Notes under the pieces: model-generated
Databases searched by the model: none
Told to the model about the DNA's origin: nothing
Seen by the model: the letters and a program-made list of their open reading frames with translations, nothing else
Part shown: positions 32,861-41,797 of the stretch, piece by piece
Numbering within the stretch: the first letter of the stretch is position 1
How the letters are laid out: each line of letters begins with the position of its first letter
Translations under genes and position numbers: made by a program
Origin: DATIXJ01 sp035518715
GTDB lineage: Bacteria > Bacteroidota > Ignavibacteria > UBA10030 > SZUA-254
Direction: 5' to 3'
Assembly: GCA_035518715.1 (NCBI GenBank)
Contig: DATIXJ010000040.1
Span: 1 to 45,284, forward strand
DNA: 45,284 bases

Positions 32861-34282
32861 TCACTTTCCCGGCTTGCGCAGCATCGTCGCTTTTGCGAGT
32901 TTGGCCTTCAGATAATCATTCTCTGCTTGCTGTGCCGCTTCCTGGAGCCGGCGTGAGTTCAGCTCAAGCTCGCGCAAATCTACCCCGTATTCCGGCGACG
33001 TTCCCGCGGTCCTCTGCCCGGCGACCACATTTGCCGGTGCCAGCGTTCCGCTTTGGTATTTGAAGGCCTCGGCAGGAGGGACGACGGTGTAGACAGGCCC
33101 ATATCCAGTGGGGTAGTACACCGCGGTGATGGAGGCGTTCCAGAGATATTTTAGGCCGGCAAGTGTAGCATCCAGTGCCTTGAAGTAGAATGTGTACGTC
33201 CCGGCAGCCTTATAAAAGGTGCGATGAATAGTGACCGGCAGATAGACATAGTCCGTATTTGGCATCGTGCTGGCCCCCACATAACAATAATATGAACTGA
33301 TACTACCACCCGGAGAGTCGCCAATCTCAATTGCCATATAGTTGCCTGACGTCGTCCCATACAACCCTGCCTGAGCGGAAGCTTCGACGACCACATAGCC
33401 GCTGGAAGGAATGGTGATGGTCGTACTATCCACTGTCTCGTACGATGTTACACCTGAGACGTACGCATTGTTTATGGGATAGCCCTGGGAGATGCCCGGT
33501 TCGTCGAGTATTTCTCCTGAAGATATCGAGTTGGCTGGAAGAACAACAGAGGTATCTCCGGCTGCGGCATCAACTCTCAGCTTGCCGTACGAGTAAACAC
33601 CGTACCCGTTCTGGTACCAGCTGTATCCCTGCACACCGAATCCGCCCTTACTATAAGAGACGCCTGCAATCCCCACCCCGGAGTCGGTGGCTCCATACAC
33701 TCCCCATGCACCATTGCCGTTGAGGGCCTCGCCATACAACCCGTTTCCCTGTGGGGCGAGAGATGCCCCGGATACTCCACCGACGTTTGCGCTCCCCGCC
33801 ATGCTTGTGCCGGATACGGCGGATCCGTTCTGATCGTTCGAGACAGAGAAGACCCCGTTGAATGTCGCGGCGCTTCCGCTCCCGGTAAAGGGCAACCTGA
33901 GGGAAAGAGCATAGGGAGTGCTCTTGAGTCCGGTACGCGGCGAGAAAGCGACTGGCCCGCCGATCCCCGGCCCCGACACAGCAGTAACCTGCAGGTAAAG
34001 CGGCCTATGGAAGCTATCGGGAAGTGCCGTCGCGCTGCCGAGCAGAGCGCTGAAGGTCCCCCGATGGACACTTACGGAAGAATCGACTTCCGTCCAGAAC
34101 GAGCTCCCACCGATTGAATCGGTGAAGAGATCGAACTGAAGCTTGTAATTACCGTCCACCACCGGGGTCCCCGCGGTTGTTGTCAGCAACCCCTGGTATG
34201 AAAATGTGTTCGGGACCTGGCCGACCGTTTGCAGCGTGAAAAGAAGGAAGAAAAATCCTAAGAACACGGCGCTATGCTTCAT
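32861..34282 (-). CDS. Secreted surface protein, paralogue of the S74 fibre N-terminus
   Basis: ATG 34282 follows CCGGAG by 7 bases and starts a signal peptide (MKHSAVFLGFFFLLFT ... VGQ). Residues 20-130 (FSYQGLLTTTAGTPVVDGNY, VSVHRGTFSALLGS, FSPRTGLKSTPYAL) match the N-terminal domain of the next gene. A Gly/Ser-rich repetitive part follows (GNGLYGEALNGNGAWGVYG, GVGIAGVSYSKGGFGVQGY), then a C1q/TNF-like or beta-sandwich domain, and a C-terminal coiled coil (ELELNSRRLQEAAQQAEN). The coiled coil takes the place of the S74 domain. It could trimerise alone or pair with the downstream protein, 109 bases away. Confidence 0.84.
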   Translation of the reverse strand: MKHSAVFLGFFFLLFTLQTVGQVPNTFSYQGLLTTTAGTPVVDGNYKLQFDLFTDSIGGSSFWTEVDSSVSVHRGTFSALLGSATALPDSFHRPLYLQVTAVSGPGIGGPVAFSPRTGLKSTPYALSLRLPFTGSGSAATFNGVFSVSNDQNGSAVSGTSMAGSANVGGVSGASLAPQGNGLYGEALNGNGAWGVYGATDSGVGIAGVSYSKGGFGVQGYSWYQNGYGVYSYGKLRVDAAAGDTSVVLPANSISSGEILDEPGISQGYPINNAYVSGVTSYETVDSTTITIPSSGYVVVEASAQAGLYGTTSGNYMAIEIGDSPGGSISSYYCYVGASTMPNTDYVYLPVTIHRTFYKAAGTYTFYFKALDATLAGLKYLWNASITAVYYPTGYGPVYTVVPPAEAFKYQSGTLAPANVVAGQRTAGTSPEYGVDLRELELNSRRLQEAAQQAENDYLKAKLAKATMLRKPGK

Positions 34283-34742
34283 AAAAGAACTCCGGCAAGA
34301 ATGAATAAATGAATGGAATTAAGAGTCTGTTCAGATCGATACAACGCTTTCCGGCGGGATATCGGTCGAAAGCGTAGAGCATGGAGTTTGGAGTGAAGAG
34401 AAGAGCGTGGAGACAGGATGCGGTTTCCCGCACTGGGGCAGTACTATCCACCCTGAACAAGTTGGAAGAGATCAATCTCACCCTTTAAGAACATTGCTCA
34501 AACTGATGGGAAAAGGTACTTGTTTGTGGAGAGAAAGTCAAGAGTATTTCCGGCAGCTGTGATGCCGAATCACATCACCGTATGAGGTGGAGAGGCGCTT
34601 CGTGAAGATCCCAGGTAATTGAGATGGGGAACCGCAATGCTCTCAGTATATTTTTATTAATCTTGGATGAAGCATCATTCGGCAAACGAACCCCGGCACG
34701 ATGATCACCGGAACCGGGGTTTGAGAGATCGATTCACACCTG
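34283..34742. other. Intergenic region with promoter area, hairpins and an imperfect ATCACC repeat
   Basis: No gene is visible. It should hold the promoter of the 34282 minus-strand gene. CGCTTTC (34345-34351) pairs with GAAAGCG (34368-34374). A weaker copy of the inverted repeat found around the response regulator gene lies at 34574-34591, as ATCACC, six bases, GGTGGA. The terminator-like stem at 34689-34721 is listed separately. Confidence 0.5.
34689..34721 (-). terminator. Terminator-like hairpin after the T9SS gene at 34743
   Basis: AACCCCGG (34689-34696) pairs with CCGGGGTT (34714-34721). On the minus strand it is followed by CGTTTGCC, only modestly U-rich. It is 21 bases after the stop at 34743. 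Confidence 0.6.
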
Positions 34743-35627
34743 TTATTTCAGCACGATCATTTTCCTGACCGCGGTGAAGTGCTCGGCTCCATTTTGCCCG
34801 GATACTGCATCGAGCGTGTAATAGTAGACTCCGCTGTTTACCCGTGTTGCATCGAAGATCTCGCTGTGTTCTCCGGCCGCTTCATACCCGTTCACCAAAG
34901 TGGCCACGACTCTGCCGAGAATGTCGTACACCGTGAGCCGCACGAACGCTGCGCGGGGAAGGTCGTATCGAAGTGAGGACGCAGGATTAAACGGATTCGG
35001 AAAATTCTGTCGCAGGACGAATTGATCAGGAAGCGCTCCACCGTGATTCTCCACGGCAGTCGTTGTTCCAAAGGCAAGATCATCCACGATGAATTTCGTA
35101 TTCGCATGGCAGCCCGTAAGCGGCGAGATACTGATTGCAATGACCGCAGTATCCGGGACCGTTGCCGAGTCGTTGTAGATGATGGTACAACTTGCCTGCT
35201 TGTACGATGAGAAGTTCGCCGTGTCGCTGTAGGTGCCGGCACCAATGGGTGTTCCTCCTTTCACCATGCCAACCTGGACGTTGAAGGCGTCTCCGCTGTC
35301 GGATGTGAACTTGTAGAAAAAGGAAAGTGAAGCGTACCGTTGGGCCACCGCAAAACCGGTCGTGCCTCCCGATTTGGTAGCAAGCGTAGCCCCGATTGTG
35401 AAACCAAGCCCTGCATTGTAAACTGTTCCCTGAGCTGCAGAGGAACCCGAGTGCGCATCCGACGACTGCGTAAGTACAAGTATAGGCCCGCCATTATTGC
35501 TGGTCCAGCCCGCCGGCTCACCGCTGACCCAGGATTCGAAGCTGCTGTTCGGTATCTGTGAGTGGGCGCCGCTGCACATCAGGATGAGAGCCACACTGCT
35601 GAACAAGAACACTCTGACAATTTTCAT
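34743..35627 (-). CDS. T9SS type A secreted protein with N-terminal jelly-roll-like domain
   Basis: ATG 35627 follows AAAGGAG by 10 bases and starts a signal peptide ending at AHSQ (294 residues in all). The mature N-terminus IPNSSFESWVSGEPAGW is the usual opening of carbohydrate-binding-like jelly-roll domains. The domain runs to about residue 190 and includes ISISPLTGCHANTKFIVDDLAFG, the strand that typically ends such domains. The sorting domain reads NFPNPFNPASSLRYDLP, SGVYYYTLDA and KMIVLK. Tyr-Tyr-Thr replaces the usual Phe-Tyr-Arg. Glycan binding is an inference. It follows the caspase-like lipoprotein gene by 55 bases on the same strand. Confidence 0.9.
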   Translation of the reverse strand: MKIVRVFLFSSVALILMCSGAHSQIPNSSFESWVSGEPAGWTSNNGGPILVLTQSSDAHSGSSAAQGTVYNAGLGFTIGATLATKSGGTTGFAVAQRYASLSFFYKFTSDSGDAFNVQVGMVKGGTPIGAGTYSDTANFSSYKQASCTIIYNDSATVPDTAVIAISISPLTGCHANTKFIVDDLAFGTTTAVENHGGALPDQFVLRQNFPNPFNPASSLRYDLPRAAFVRLTVYDILGRVVATLVNGYEAAGEHSEIFDATRVNSGVYYYTLDAVSGQNGAEHFTAVRKMIVLK

Positions 35628-35682
35628 TCGTCTGTTACTCCTTTCCATAGCACGTTGTGAAATAGTTTGCAAACTCTCTGAT

Positions 35683-37824
35683 TCACTGTTTTTTCCCCTC
35701 CCGGAGGTTCCAAGTCATTGCGCTCACATTTCCAGTGGATGGATCCCGAAAGATATTGACCGGACCAATTTCATGACCCGAAGTGTCCGCAGGCGGGTAG
35801 TTCGGGGTCGCGGCGTCCCAGTGAACCGACCAGGCATACCTAGGCGGCGCAGTGGTATCACGGGACCCCGGTCCGTACATAAATGCGTATGTCGAGGAAT
35901 CGACCCCGCCGGAGAGAATCTTGAACTTGTCATCCAGGTGCACTGCGACGGTGTCACCCGGAGTCGCAAAGGAGAAACCGACGCTACCGCTATACATGGT
36001 TGAAGTATTGGGCAGATCCGGACACACATACTGTGCGCTGTCGACATACTGGTTGGAATTCGGGCTCGATCCCACAATACTCATCGACAGCATTGATGAA
36101 GACGGGAAGAAATGGAGGATGGTGTTGAATCCGGGGAAAAGGCCGTTTCCTCCAAGAGGACTTGCTGGAATGGAATCAGGTGACATCGACCATGTATTCC
36201 ACTCTGTGATGGTGCAGCCGCTGATCGGCGCGACATACGTCAGAGATCCGCTCCCGCCGGCGCTTGTAACACCCTTTGAATCGAGGACAGCAATGGTCTC
36301 GAAAGGATCTGCCGGCAGCGGAGTTGTTCCCGGTTTGGTTCTGTACATGTGGACGTCTGCCCGAATATGAAGTGTTCCGTCAAAATTTTCATGAAGACTC
36401 CCGTAGGAATCAACGACAAGATGTACCGGCAGGTACCATTCGGTGAGTTGTACGACGTTGCTCTGATGTCCGTCAACGGTGACGATAACATTCCCTGCGG
36501 ACCCGGGTCCCGATTTCGGGATCTTGCAAACGACATCATTAACATCATGCTGTTCGACCTGGAGAGTCGCACCGTTAACGGTCACTGTCGGCTGTTTCGT
36601 CCCGAACATCCCCACAAGATGGAGCTCATCAGATTCTTCAAAGACCTCGAGCCGTTCAATGCTCGGGTCCAGAATGGGAGAAAACCCGCTGTTGTCGGTC
36701 ATGGCATATCGAAGAAGTGCCCCGGTGGAGGGGCAGACATCCAAGTTCCTCTTTGAGATATCGGCAAAAACACCGATGAGATCGAACGGGCGCTGGTAGG
36801 GACTCTCGACCGGCACATGGCTGAGATTGGTTACATTCGTGCCCAGCATCCGGTCAAAGAAGAATTTCTCGACAATGTACGCTGGTCCATCCTGAGCAGG
36901 GAGAGTCCAGCCGATGTAGGCGCGATGAGTGTTTGACACTGCCGGCCAGTCGACCCGAAGAAACGCATTGCGGATGGTAAATTCCATGCTCGTACATGCA
37001 TCAATATAGATCAGTGCTGTCGTTGGAATTGAAAAATGATAGACGACAAACTTCGGAGTAATGGCATAGTGAGTTTCGGCCACGGCTACTCCACCAACGT
37101 TGTTATTGTAGGCGGTGAAATAGCAGAGCTCACCGTCGCTCAGGACGGTGTTGTAGATGGCATCAAGGAGACTGGTACGCAGCGTTGATGTCCACAATCC
37201 ATAACTTGCAGACCTGCTCGTGTCGGAAACAAGTGTATCGTGCAAAGCACCATGAGCGCGGATAAACATCACTCCGTAACCCGAGATGTTCATCAGATCA
37301 TCCACACTTCCCGATGAAGTCGTCACCGTATAGCCGCGCAGGCCGAAGAGCCAGGAAAGGACTGGGATAGGATTCGAAAAATTATTTCCCATGGAATTCA
37401 CAATCAGCACGTTCTTCGTCTGCGGCAGATCGTTCGGCGGATCCGAGAGCGGCGTGCGTTCGATTCCCTTCACAACGGCATCTGAAGTATCCCCGCCGCC
37501 GAGCATGTTGTTGGCAATGAACCAGTACCGGCCGTCCGCGAACATTGCCCAGACATTTTGTCCCGAGTCGGAGATTCCGGCAGATGCGATTTGGGGCATC
37601 GCACGAACCGCATTCAGGATCGCCCCATTGCATGAAGCATGATCCGTCCAGGGAAGTGAGTCGACAAGGTGCTCGATGCTTTGAAACGCAGCAGCACGCG
37701 CTTGTTCCGTGACAGGGGTCAGTACGGGAGCAGGGGGATTGCCCGATGACGGTTGAGTCGGGGGCGCCTTCGTGCACGCCGATACCATGAATGAGATCAG
37801 AACGATGAATTTCACTGATTGCAT
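35683..37824 (-). CDS. Large lipoprotein with a caspase-fold (clan CD) peptidase-like domain
   Basis: ATG 37824 starts a lipoprotein signal (MQSVKFIVLISFMVSAC, lipid-bearing C17); an in-frame TTG at 37845 has no ribosome site. The protein has 713 residues. About residues 135-320 show the hallmark order of clan CD cysteine peptidases: a strand KNVLIVNSMG, then a strand ending in GVMFIRAHGALHD (H191-G192), then ALIYIDACTSMEF (C277 after a strand and D-A). Caspases, gingipains and CHAT proteins use this His-Gly and D/A-C pair. Next comes an IPT/TIG-like beta domain (PTVTVNGATLQVEQ to VIVTVDGHQSNVV) and further beta domains. The call rests on motif spacing and needs a profile search. It lies downstream of the response regulator gene, with an inverted repeat between them. 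Confidence 0.75.
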   Translation of the reverse strand: MQSVKFIVLISFMVSACTKAPPTQPSSGNPPAPVLTPVTEQARAAAFQSIEHLVDSLPWTDHASCNGAILNAVRAMPQIASAGISDSGQNVWAMFADGRYWFIANNMLGGGDTSDAVVKGIERTPLSDPPNDLPQTKNVLIVNSMGNNFSNPIPVLSWLFGLRGYTVTTSSGSVDDLMNISGYGVMFIRAHGALHDTLVSDTSRSASYGLWTSTLRTSLLDAIYNTVLSDGELCYFTAYNNNVGGVAVAETHYAITPKFVVYHFSIPTTALIYIDACTSMEFTIRNAFLRVDWPAVSNTHRAYIGWTLPAQDGPAYIVEKFFFDRMLGTNVTNLSHVPVESPYQRPFDLIGVFADISKRNLDVCPSTGALLRYAMTDNSGFSPILDPSIERLEVFEESDELHLVGMFGTKQPTVTVNGATLQVEQHDVNDVVCKIPKSGPGSAGNVIVTVDGHQSNVVQLTEWYLPVHLVVDSYGSLHENFDGTLHIRADVHMYRTKPGTTPLPADPFETIAVLDSKGVTSAGGSGSLTYVAPISGCTITEWNTWSMSPDSIPASPLGGNGLFPGFNTILHFFPSSSMLSMSIVGSSPNSNQYVDSAQYVCPDLPNTSTMYSGSVGFSFATPGDTVAVHLDDKFKILSGGVDSSTYAFMYGPGSRDTTAPPRYAWSVHWDAATPNYPPADTSGHEIGPVNIFRDPSTGNVSAMTWNLREGKKQ

Positions 37825-37932
37825 GTGGCCGGAGAACAGATTCAATCAAAACGTTGTGGTAAAACGTGTCTTTCTGAATTCCACGTAAATTCCTCTACCT
37901 CGTACAAGCTCTGCAATTGCTAAAGGAGTATC

Positions 37933-37952
37933 AATCACCAGTTCAGGTGATT
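37933..37952. promoter_or_regulatory. Inverted repeat upstream of the caspase-like lipoprotein gene
   Basis: AATCACC (37933-37939) and GGTGATT (37946-37952) are separated by six bases (AGTTCA). It lies 109 bases upstream of the lipoprotein ATG. The same arms with the same spacing occur before the response regulator gene, so this is a candidate binding site for that regulator. As RNA it is also a hairpin followed by TTTGTATTT on the plus strand, but no plus-strand gene ends here. Confidence 0.5.
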
Positions 37953-37995
37953 TTGTATTTCAAGACCTTTGGAAATATCCTTACGGAAGGAGCTT

Positions 37996-38631
37996 TCAGA
38001 CCAGCTTATGGCGGATGGCTTTTGCAACAGCCTCGGATTTGGAATGAACCTGAAGCTTCTTGTAGATATTCTTCACATGCGAGCTGACGGTATCAATACT
38101 AATAAACAGATCGCGGGCAATCATTTTATAGCTCGAGCCGGCGATAAGATGTTCGAGGATCTGTTTTTCCCTCACGGTGAGCTGCACTTCCGGAAGAGGA
38201 GCAGGCACAATGGTCTGGAAGACCGAAAGAACCTTCCGGGCAATACTCGCCGTCATTGGAGCTCCGCCCTGAGTCGCTTCTCTGATTGCCTCGATCAATT
38301 CTTCCGGAGGGATTTTCTTGAGAAGATATCCCGATGCACCTGCACAGAGCGATTGGAAGATCTTGTCGTTCTCTTCGAAGACCGTGAGCATGAGAACTTC
38401 CATCGCGGGAAATTTCGCCTTGATCTGACGTACTCCTTCGATCCCCGAAATTCCGCCGAGATGGATATCCATCAAGAGAACATCCGGCGGCTGCTCCGAC
38501 AAACGGAGAAATGCATCTTCGCACGACGCGTACACGTGCCTGCACTCAAATCCCGGAGTCGAATTGACCAGCATCGAGACGCCCTCCCGGATCGCGGCAT
38601 CGTCTTCAACTATTCCGACTTTTATCGCCAT
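37996..38631 (-). CDS. NarL/FixJ-type response regulator with LuxR helix-turn-helix
   Basis: This 211-residue protein has the receiver domain with the acidic pocket (VEDD, D10-D11), phospho-acceptor aspartate in LLMDIHLGG (D55), T83 and K105 (GYLLKKI). The C-terminal LuxR-type HTH reads LTVREKQILEHLIAG and KMIARDLFISIDTVSSHVKN ... LQVHSKSEA. It lies 38 bases after the stop of the histidine kinase gene on the same strand, so the two are a cognate pair. When phosphorylated it should dimerise and bind a palindrome. The repeat at 38665-38682, 34 bases upstream of its start, is a candidate for self-regulation. Confidence 0.95.
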   Translation of the reverse strand: MAIKVGIVEDDAAIREGVSMLVNSTPGFECRHVYASCEDAFLRLSEQPPDVLLMDIHLGGISGIEGVRQIKAKFPAMEVLMLTVFEENDKIFQSLCAGASGYLLKKIPPEELIEAIREATQGGAPMTASIARKVLSVFQTIVPAPLPEVQLTVREKQILEHLIAGSSYKMIARDLFISIDTVSSHVKNIYKKLQVHSKSEAVAKAIRHKLV

Positions 38632-38664
38632 GATGGAAAGTACATAGTGAGGGGGCGAGAATCT

Positions 38665-38682
38665 ATCACCTAAACGGGTGAT
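38665..38682. promoter_or_regulatory. Inverted repeat upstream of the response regulator gene
   Basis: ATCACC (38665-38670) and GGTGAT (38677-38682) flank six bases (TAAACG). It overlaps the last codons and TAG stop of the kinase gene and lies 34-51 bases before the regulator's ATG. Arms and spacer length match the repeat at 37933-37952. Confidence 0.5.
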
Positions 38683-41600
38683 TTCAGGGGAAGCTGGAGA
38701 ACGATCGTCGTTCCTGCGCCGGTACGCGACCGGACTTCCACAGATCCGTGGATGAGTTTTGCACGCTGCTCGATATTCTTCAATCCATTCCCCTTCCGGG
38801 CATGCTCGACATCAAAACCCGTCCCGTTATCCTGTATGGTCATAGTCAACCGGGGCCTGCGCTCCGCGGTGAAGACTACCCGGATTTCCGCAGTCGAGGC
38901 AGACGAATGCTTCACGATGTTGTGAACGCTCTCTTTATAGATGAGGAAGAGATTCCTCCGTACGGTCATTGTCAGTCGGAATCCCGGGAGCGTTTCCGGG
39001 ATGGTGAGTGTATACTCAATGCCGCGGGCACTGAAGAGAGTAACTGCCAGCTCTTTCATACGGAGGAGAAGATCTTCGAGAGTATCATGTTCGGGGTTGA
39101 TCGACCATACGATATCGTTCATTCTGTCGAGAAGCGACCGCGATGTTTGTGCGATGCGTTCGAGTCTCTCCCCTGCCTGGGGCGACTGGCCCTCAACTTC
39201 TTTTCGGACCAGGTCACTGAACAAGGCGATACTCGTGAGAGTCGTGCCGATATCGTCGTGGAGATCGGTGGCGATCGCCGAGCGTGTATGTTCAATTTCA
39301 ATGGCCTTCGCCAGACGGTAGCGGTAAATTGCATAGAGCACCACGAGCACGAACAGAGCCGAAAAAAGACGAAACCAGAGCGTCTGCCAGTAGGCGGGAT
39401 GCAGCGTGATCCTGACTTCTGCAATGTGGTCGCTCCATTTCCCGTCGCTGTTGCTTCCTTTCACCCGGAAGATGTACCCGCCCGGATCGAGATGCGTATA
39501 AGAGACATATCGTCGTGTTCCGGCATCAACCCAATCGCGATCGAACCCTTCGAGCATGTACGCGTACCGGTTCCTGTCGGGAGCCGTGAGGTCGAGCGAA
39601 ACGTATTCGAAGGAGAAGATATCCTCGTCATGGGAAAGTTCCACGCTTCCGGGAGTTGAAAGATCGAAGTGCCGGGGTGTATCAAGCACACGGAACGTCG
39701 TGAGGATAACCGGCGGGTCATATTTTTCTTCGGTTATTGCTTCCGGCGAAAAAATATTCACACCATTCGGCCCGCCGAAGTAGAGTATACCCTGGTGCCC
39801 CTTCCAGGCTGAACCAGTATAGAAAAAATTCCCCTGAAGCCCATCACGGACATCGAAATTCTTGAACGAGCCGGAAGATGGAGTGAACCGTGAGATGCCC
39901 TTTTCGGTGCTGATCCAGATGGCACCGTTGTCATCCATCAGGAGCCCTTTGACGAAATTATTGGGCAGACCATCCTTCTCGAGATACTGGCGAATCGTCC
40001 CGGTTCGCGGATCGAACCGGCTCAGGCCGTTTCCCCAAGTTCCCACCCAGACACTTCCGTCCGTGTCCTCCACGAATGCGCGTGCATCCTGAAGCTCCGG
40101 CTGCCGGTACGACCGGAGGGAATTCCTGGCGGTCACATAATAGTGCAGATTGATGTTTTCGCCCCATCCGCCCCACCACATATTTCCGGCACGATCTTCC
40201 GAGAATGCCCATACTCCGTTGACCCGGTGGAACGCCGTATCTGGACTCATCGCATTATACTGCACGAATTTCCTGGCGGAGGCAACGTACTCCTCCACGC
40301 CGATGCCCTGCACGCCGATCCAGAGGTTGGAATGACGATCACAATAGATCGTCAAGAGAGGATGATTTTTCGCTTCCGCATATGGAACAGCAAGATGGGT
40401 GAAGGAATTTGTTTTCGGATCAAATCTGTCAAGGTTAGTACCGACCGCAAGCCACACCACTCCGCTGCTGTCCCCGGTGACAGAGGAAACTTCACCTCTA
40501 CCGATACTCGCGTAGTTCAGAGGATCGTGCGCAAATGTCCGGAACTCATGTGTGCGGCCGTCAATCCGTGTCACTCCTCCATACCCGCCTGCAATCCAGG
40601 AGTTCCCCGACACATCCTCGTAGACAGAGACGATATCGTTGGATTTCCCCGCGAATGGCGTCTGGGCGGTATTCCGTATGAAACCGAACCTTCCTTCTTT
40701 GAGATCTGTCTTGTTCAGACCGCCCCGATACGTACCGATCCAGAGAATATCTGACGGGTCACAGTAAAGATCATAGAGACGGTCACCCGACAAAGATCTT
40801 GGATCGCCGTCCACGTGCGAGTAATGAACAGAATTCATCGTTTGAACATCGAGACAATAGAGTCCGTCAAATCCTCCGATCCACAGACGACCGTGCGAGT
40901 CCCATTGGAGCTTCCCGGAAACAATGTCTCTGACAGATTGGCGGAGAGAAACGAACGAAAGTGTCCGCGAGCTTCTCAGAAAATGATACAAGCCGGAAAT
41001 CGTGCCCACCCACAGATTGGAGGATCGATCTTCGGTGAGAGTTGTGGGGGAAACCGTTTTCCCATTCTTCGCATTAGTGTCATGTATGGTGATCATTTCG
41101 AACAAACCGGTGCCGTCATGATACACGGCAAACCCGCTGTCGGTAACAACCCAAAGCGAGTCGCGGCTGTCGACAAACTCATCGATGATATTTTCGGCTG
41201 TCCCGGGGCGGCTTGTGCTCTGGAACGTAAAGATCTTCAGACTGTCCGTCGCGGGAAGATACTGAATGAGCGAATCTCCCGACACGATGAACCAGTATCC
41301 GCCGCGAACATCGTGCAGCGGATGAGCAGTGCTGGAAGATCCGAATGCGGCGAGAGCTCCCTTCGGGCGCACGAGCCGGTCCAGATTCCGGTCATACAAC
41401 ATGAGACCGCTCTGCATGCCGACCAGCAATCCCTCCTCACCATAATCACAGACACCATGCACGACGTTCGAGCCGGCAGAGTTTCCATCCTCCCGCTTGT
41501 AGACCGAGATAGAGTATCCGTCGTAGCGATTGAGCCCGTCTTCGGTCCCAATCCAGAGATATCCGAGCTGGTCACGCTGAACACAGGTAACCACATCCTG

Positions 41601-41756
41601 GGAGAGGCCGTTGAGCGTGGTGATCTGATCAAACCTGATATCGGCCGGCTGGGTATATACCGGCCGGGGGACGAGAAACGAAAGAATGGATACGATCCAC
41701 AGGGTTGCCCGGATCGGATGCAGGAAGAACCGATGTCGTGATATTCTCGCTGGCAT
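38670..41756 (-). CDS. Membrane histidine kinase with periplasmic two-component propeller and Y_Y_Y domain
   Basis: This 1028-residue protein has a signal/anchor helix (about residues 15-35). The periplasmic part has repeated Reg_prop blades (GYLWIGTEDGLNRYDG, SNLWVGTISGLYHF, GRLWIGGFDGLYCLD, GSVWVGTWGNGLSRFD, GAIWISTEKGISRF), enough for two seven-bladed propellers. A Y_Y_Y domain follows (FSFEYVSLDLTAPDRNRYAYML, GYIFRVKGSNSDG) and one membrane helix (LWFRLFSALFVLVVLYAIY). The cytosolic part is a HisKA_3 dimerisation domain, ATDLHDDIGTTLTSIALFSD with phospho-histidine H833, and a HATPase domain (IYKESVHNIVKHS, IQDNGTGFD, GNGLKNIEQRAKLIHG). Unlike gut Bacteroides hybrid sensors, it has no receiver or AraC domain; the regulator is a separate gene. 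Related propeller kinases sense glycans, so a glycan signal is possible. Confidence 0.95.
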   Translation of the reverse strand: MPARISRHRFFLHPIRATLWIVSILSFLVPRPVYTQPADIRFDQITTLNGLSQDVVTCVQRDQLGYLWIGTEDGLNRYDGYSISVYKREDGNSAGSNVVHGVCDYGEEGLLVGMQSGLMLYDRNLDRLVRPKGALAAFGSSSTAHPLHDVRGGYWFIVSGDSLIQYLPATDSLKIFTFQSTSRPGTAENIIDEFVDSRDSLWVVTDSGFAVYHDGTGLFEMITIHDTNAKNGKTVSPTTLTEDRSSNLWVGTISGLYHFLRSSRTLSFVSLRQSVRDIVSGKLQWDSHGRLWIGGFDGLYCLDVQTMNSVHYSHVDGDPRSLSGDRLYDLYCDPSDILWIGTYRGGLNKTDLKEGRFGFIRNTAQTPFAGKSNDIVSVYEDVSGNSWIAGGYGGVTRIDGRTHEFRTFAHDPLNYASIGRGEVSSVTGDSSGVVWLAVGTNLDRFDPKTNSFTHLAVPYAEAKNHPLLTIYCDRHSNLWIGVQGIGVEEYVASARKFVQYNAMSPDTAFHRVNGVWAFSEDRAGNMWWGGWGENINLHYYVTARNSLRSYRQPELQDARAFVEDTDGSVWVGTWGNGLSRFDPRTGTIRQYLEKDGLPNNFVKGLLMDDNGAIWISTEKGISRFTPSSGSFKNFDVRDGLQGNFFYTGSAWKGHQGILYFGGPNGVNIFSPEAITEEKYDPPVILTTFRVLDTPRHFDLSTPGSVELSHDEDIFSFEYVSLDLTAPDRNRYAYMLEGFDRDWVDAGTRRYVSYTHLDPGGYIFRVKGSNSDGKWSDHIAEVRITLHPAYWQTLWFRLFSALFVLVVLYAIYRYRLAKAIEIEHTRSAIATDLHDDIGTTLTSIALFSDLVRKEVEGQSPQAGERLERIAQTSRSLLDRMNDIVWSINPEHDTLEDLLLRMKELAVTLFSARGIEYTLTIPETLPGFRLTMTVRRNLFLIYKESVHNIVKHSSASTAEIRVVFTAERRPRLTMTIQDNGTGFDVEHARKGNGLKNIEQRAKLIHGSVEVRSRTGAGTTIVLQLPLKSPV

Positions 41757-41797
41757 GGGAATTACGCAATTCCTCCGCCGGTCAATGAAAAAAGCTG

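Noticed and set aside
37933..37968. Hairpin plus T-rich tail read as a plus-strand intrinsic terminator
   Set aside because: No plus-strand gene ends here. The match with the repeat at 38665-38682 makes an operator a better reading.
37969..38673. 234-codon plus-strand open frame opposite the response regulator
   Set aside because: The regulator has complete receiver and HTH motifs; the antisense product has none.
40815..41741. 308-codon plus-strand open frame opposite the histidine kinase propeller
   Set aside because: The kinase repeats are unmistakable. The antisense frame has no ribosome site or recognisable domain.
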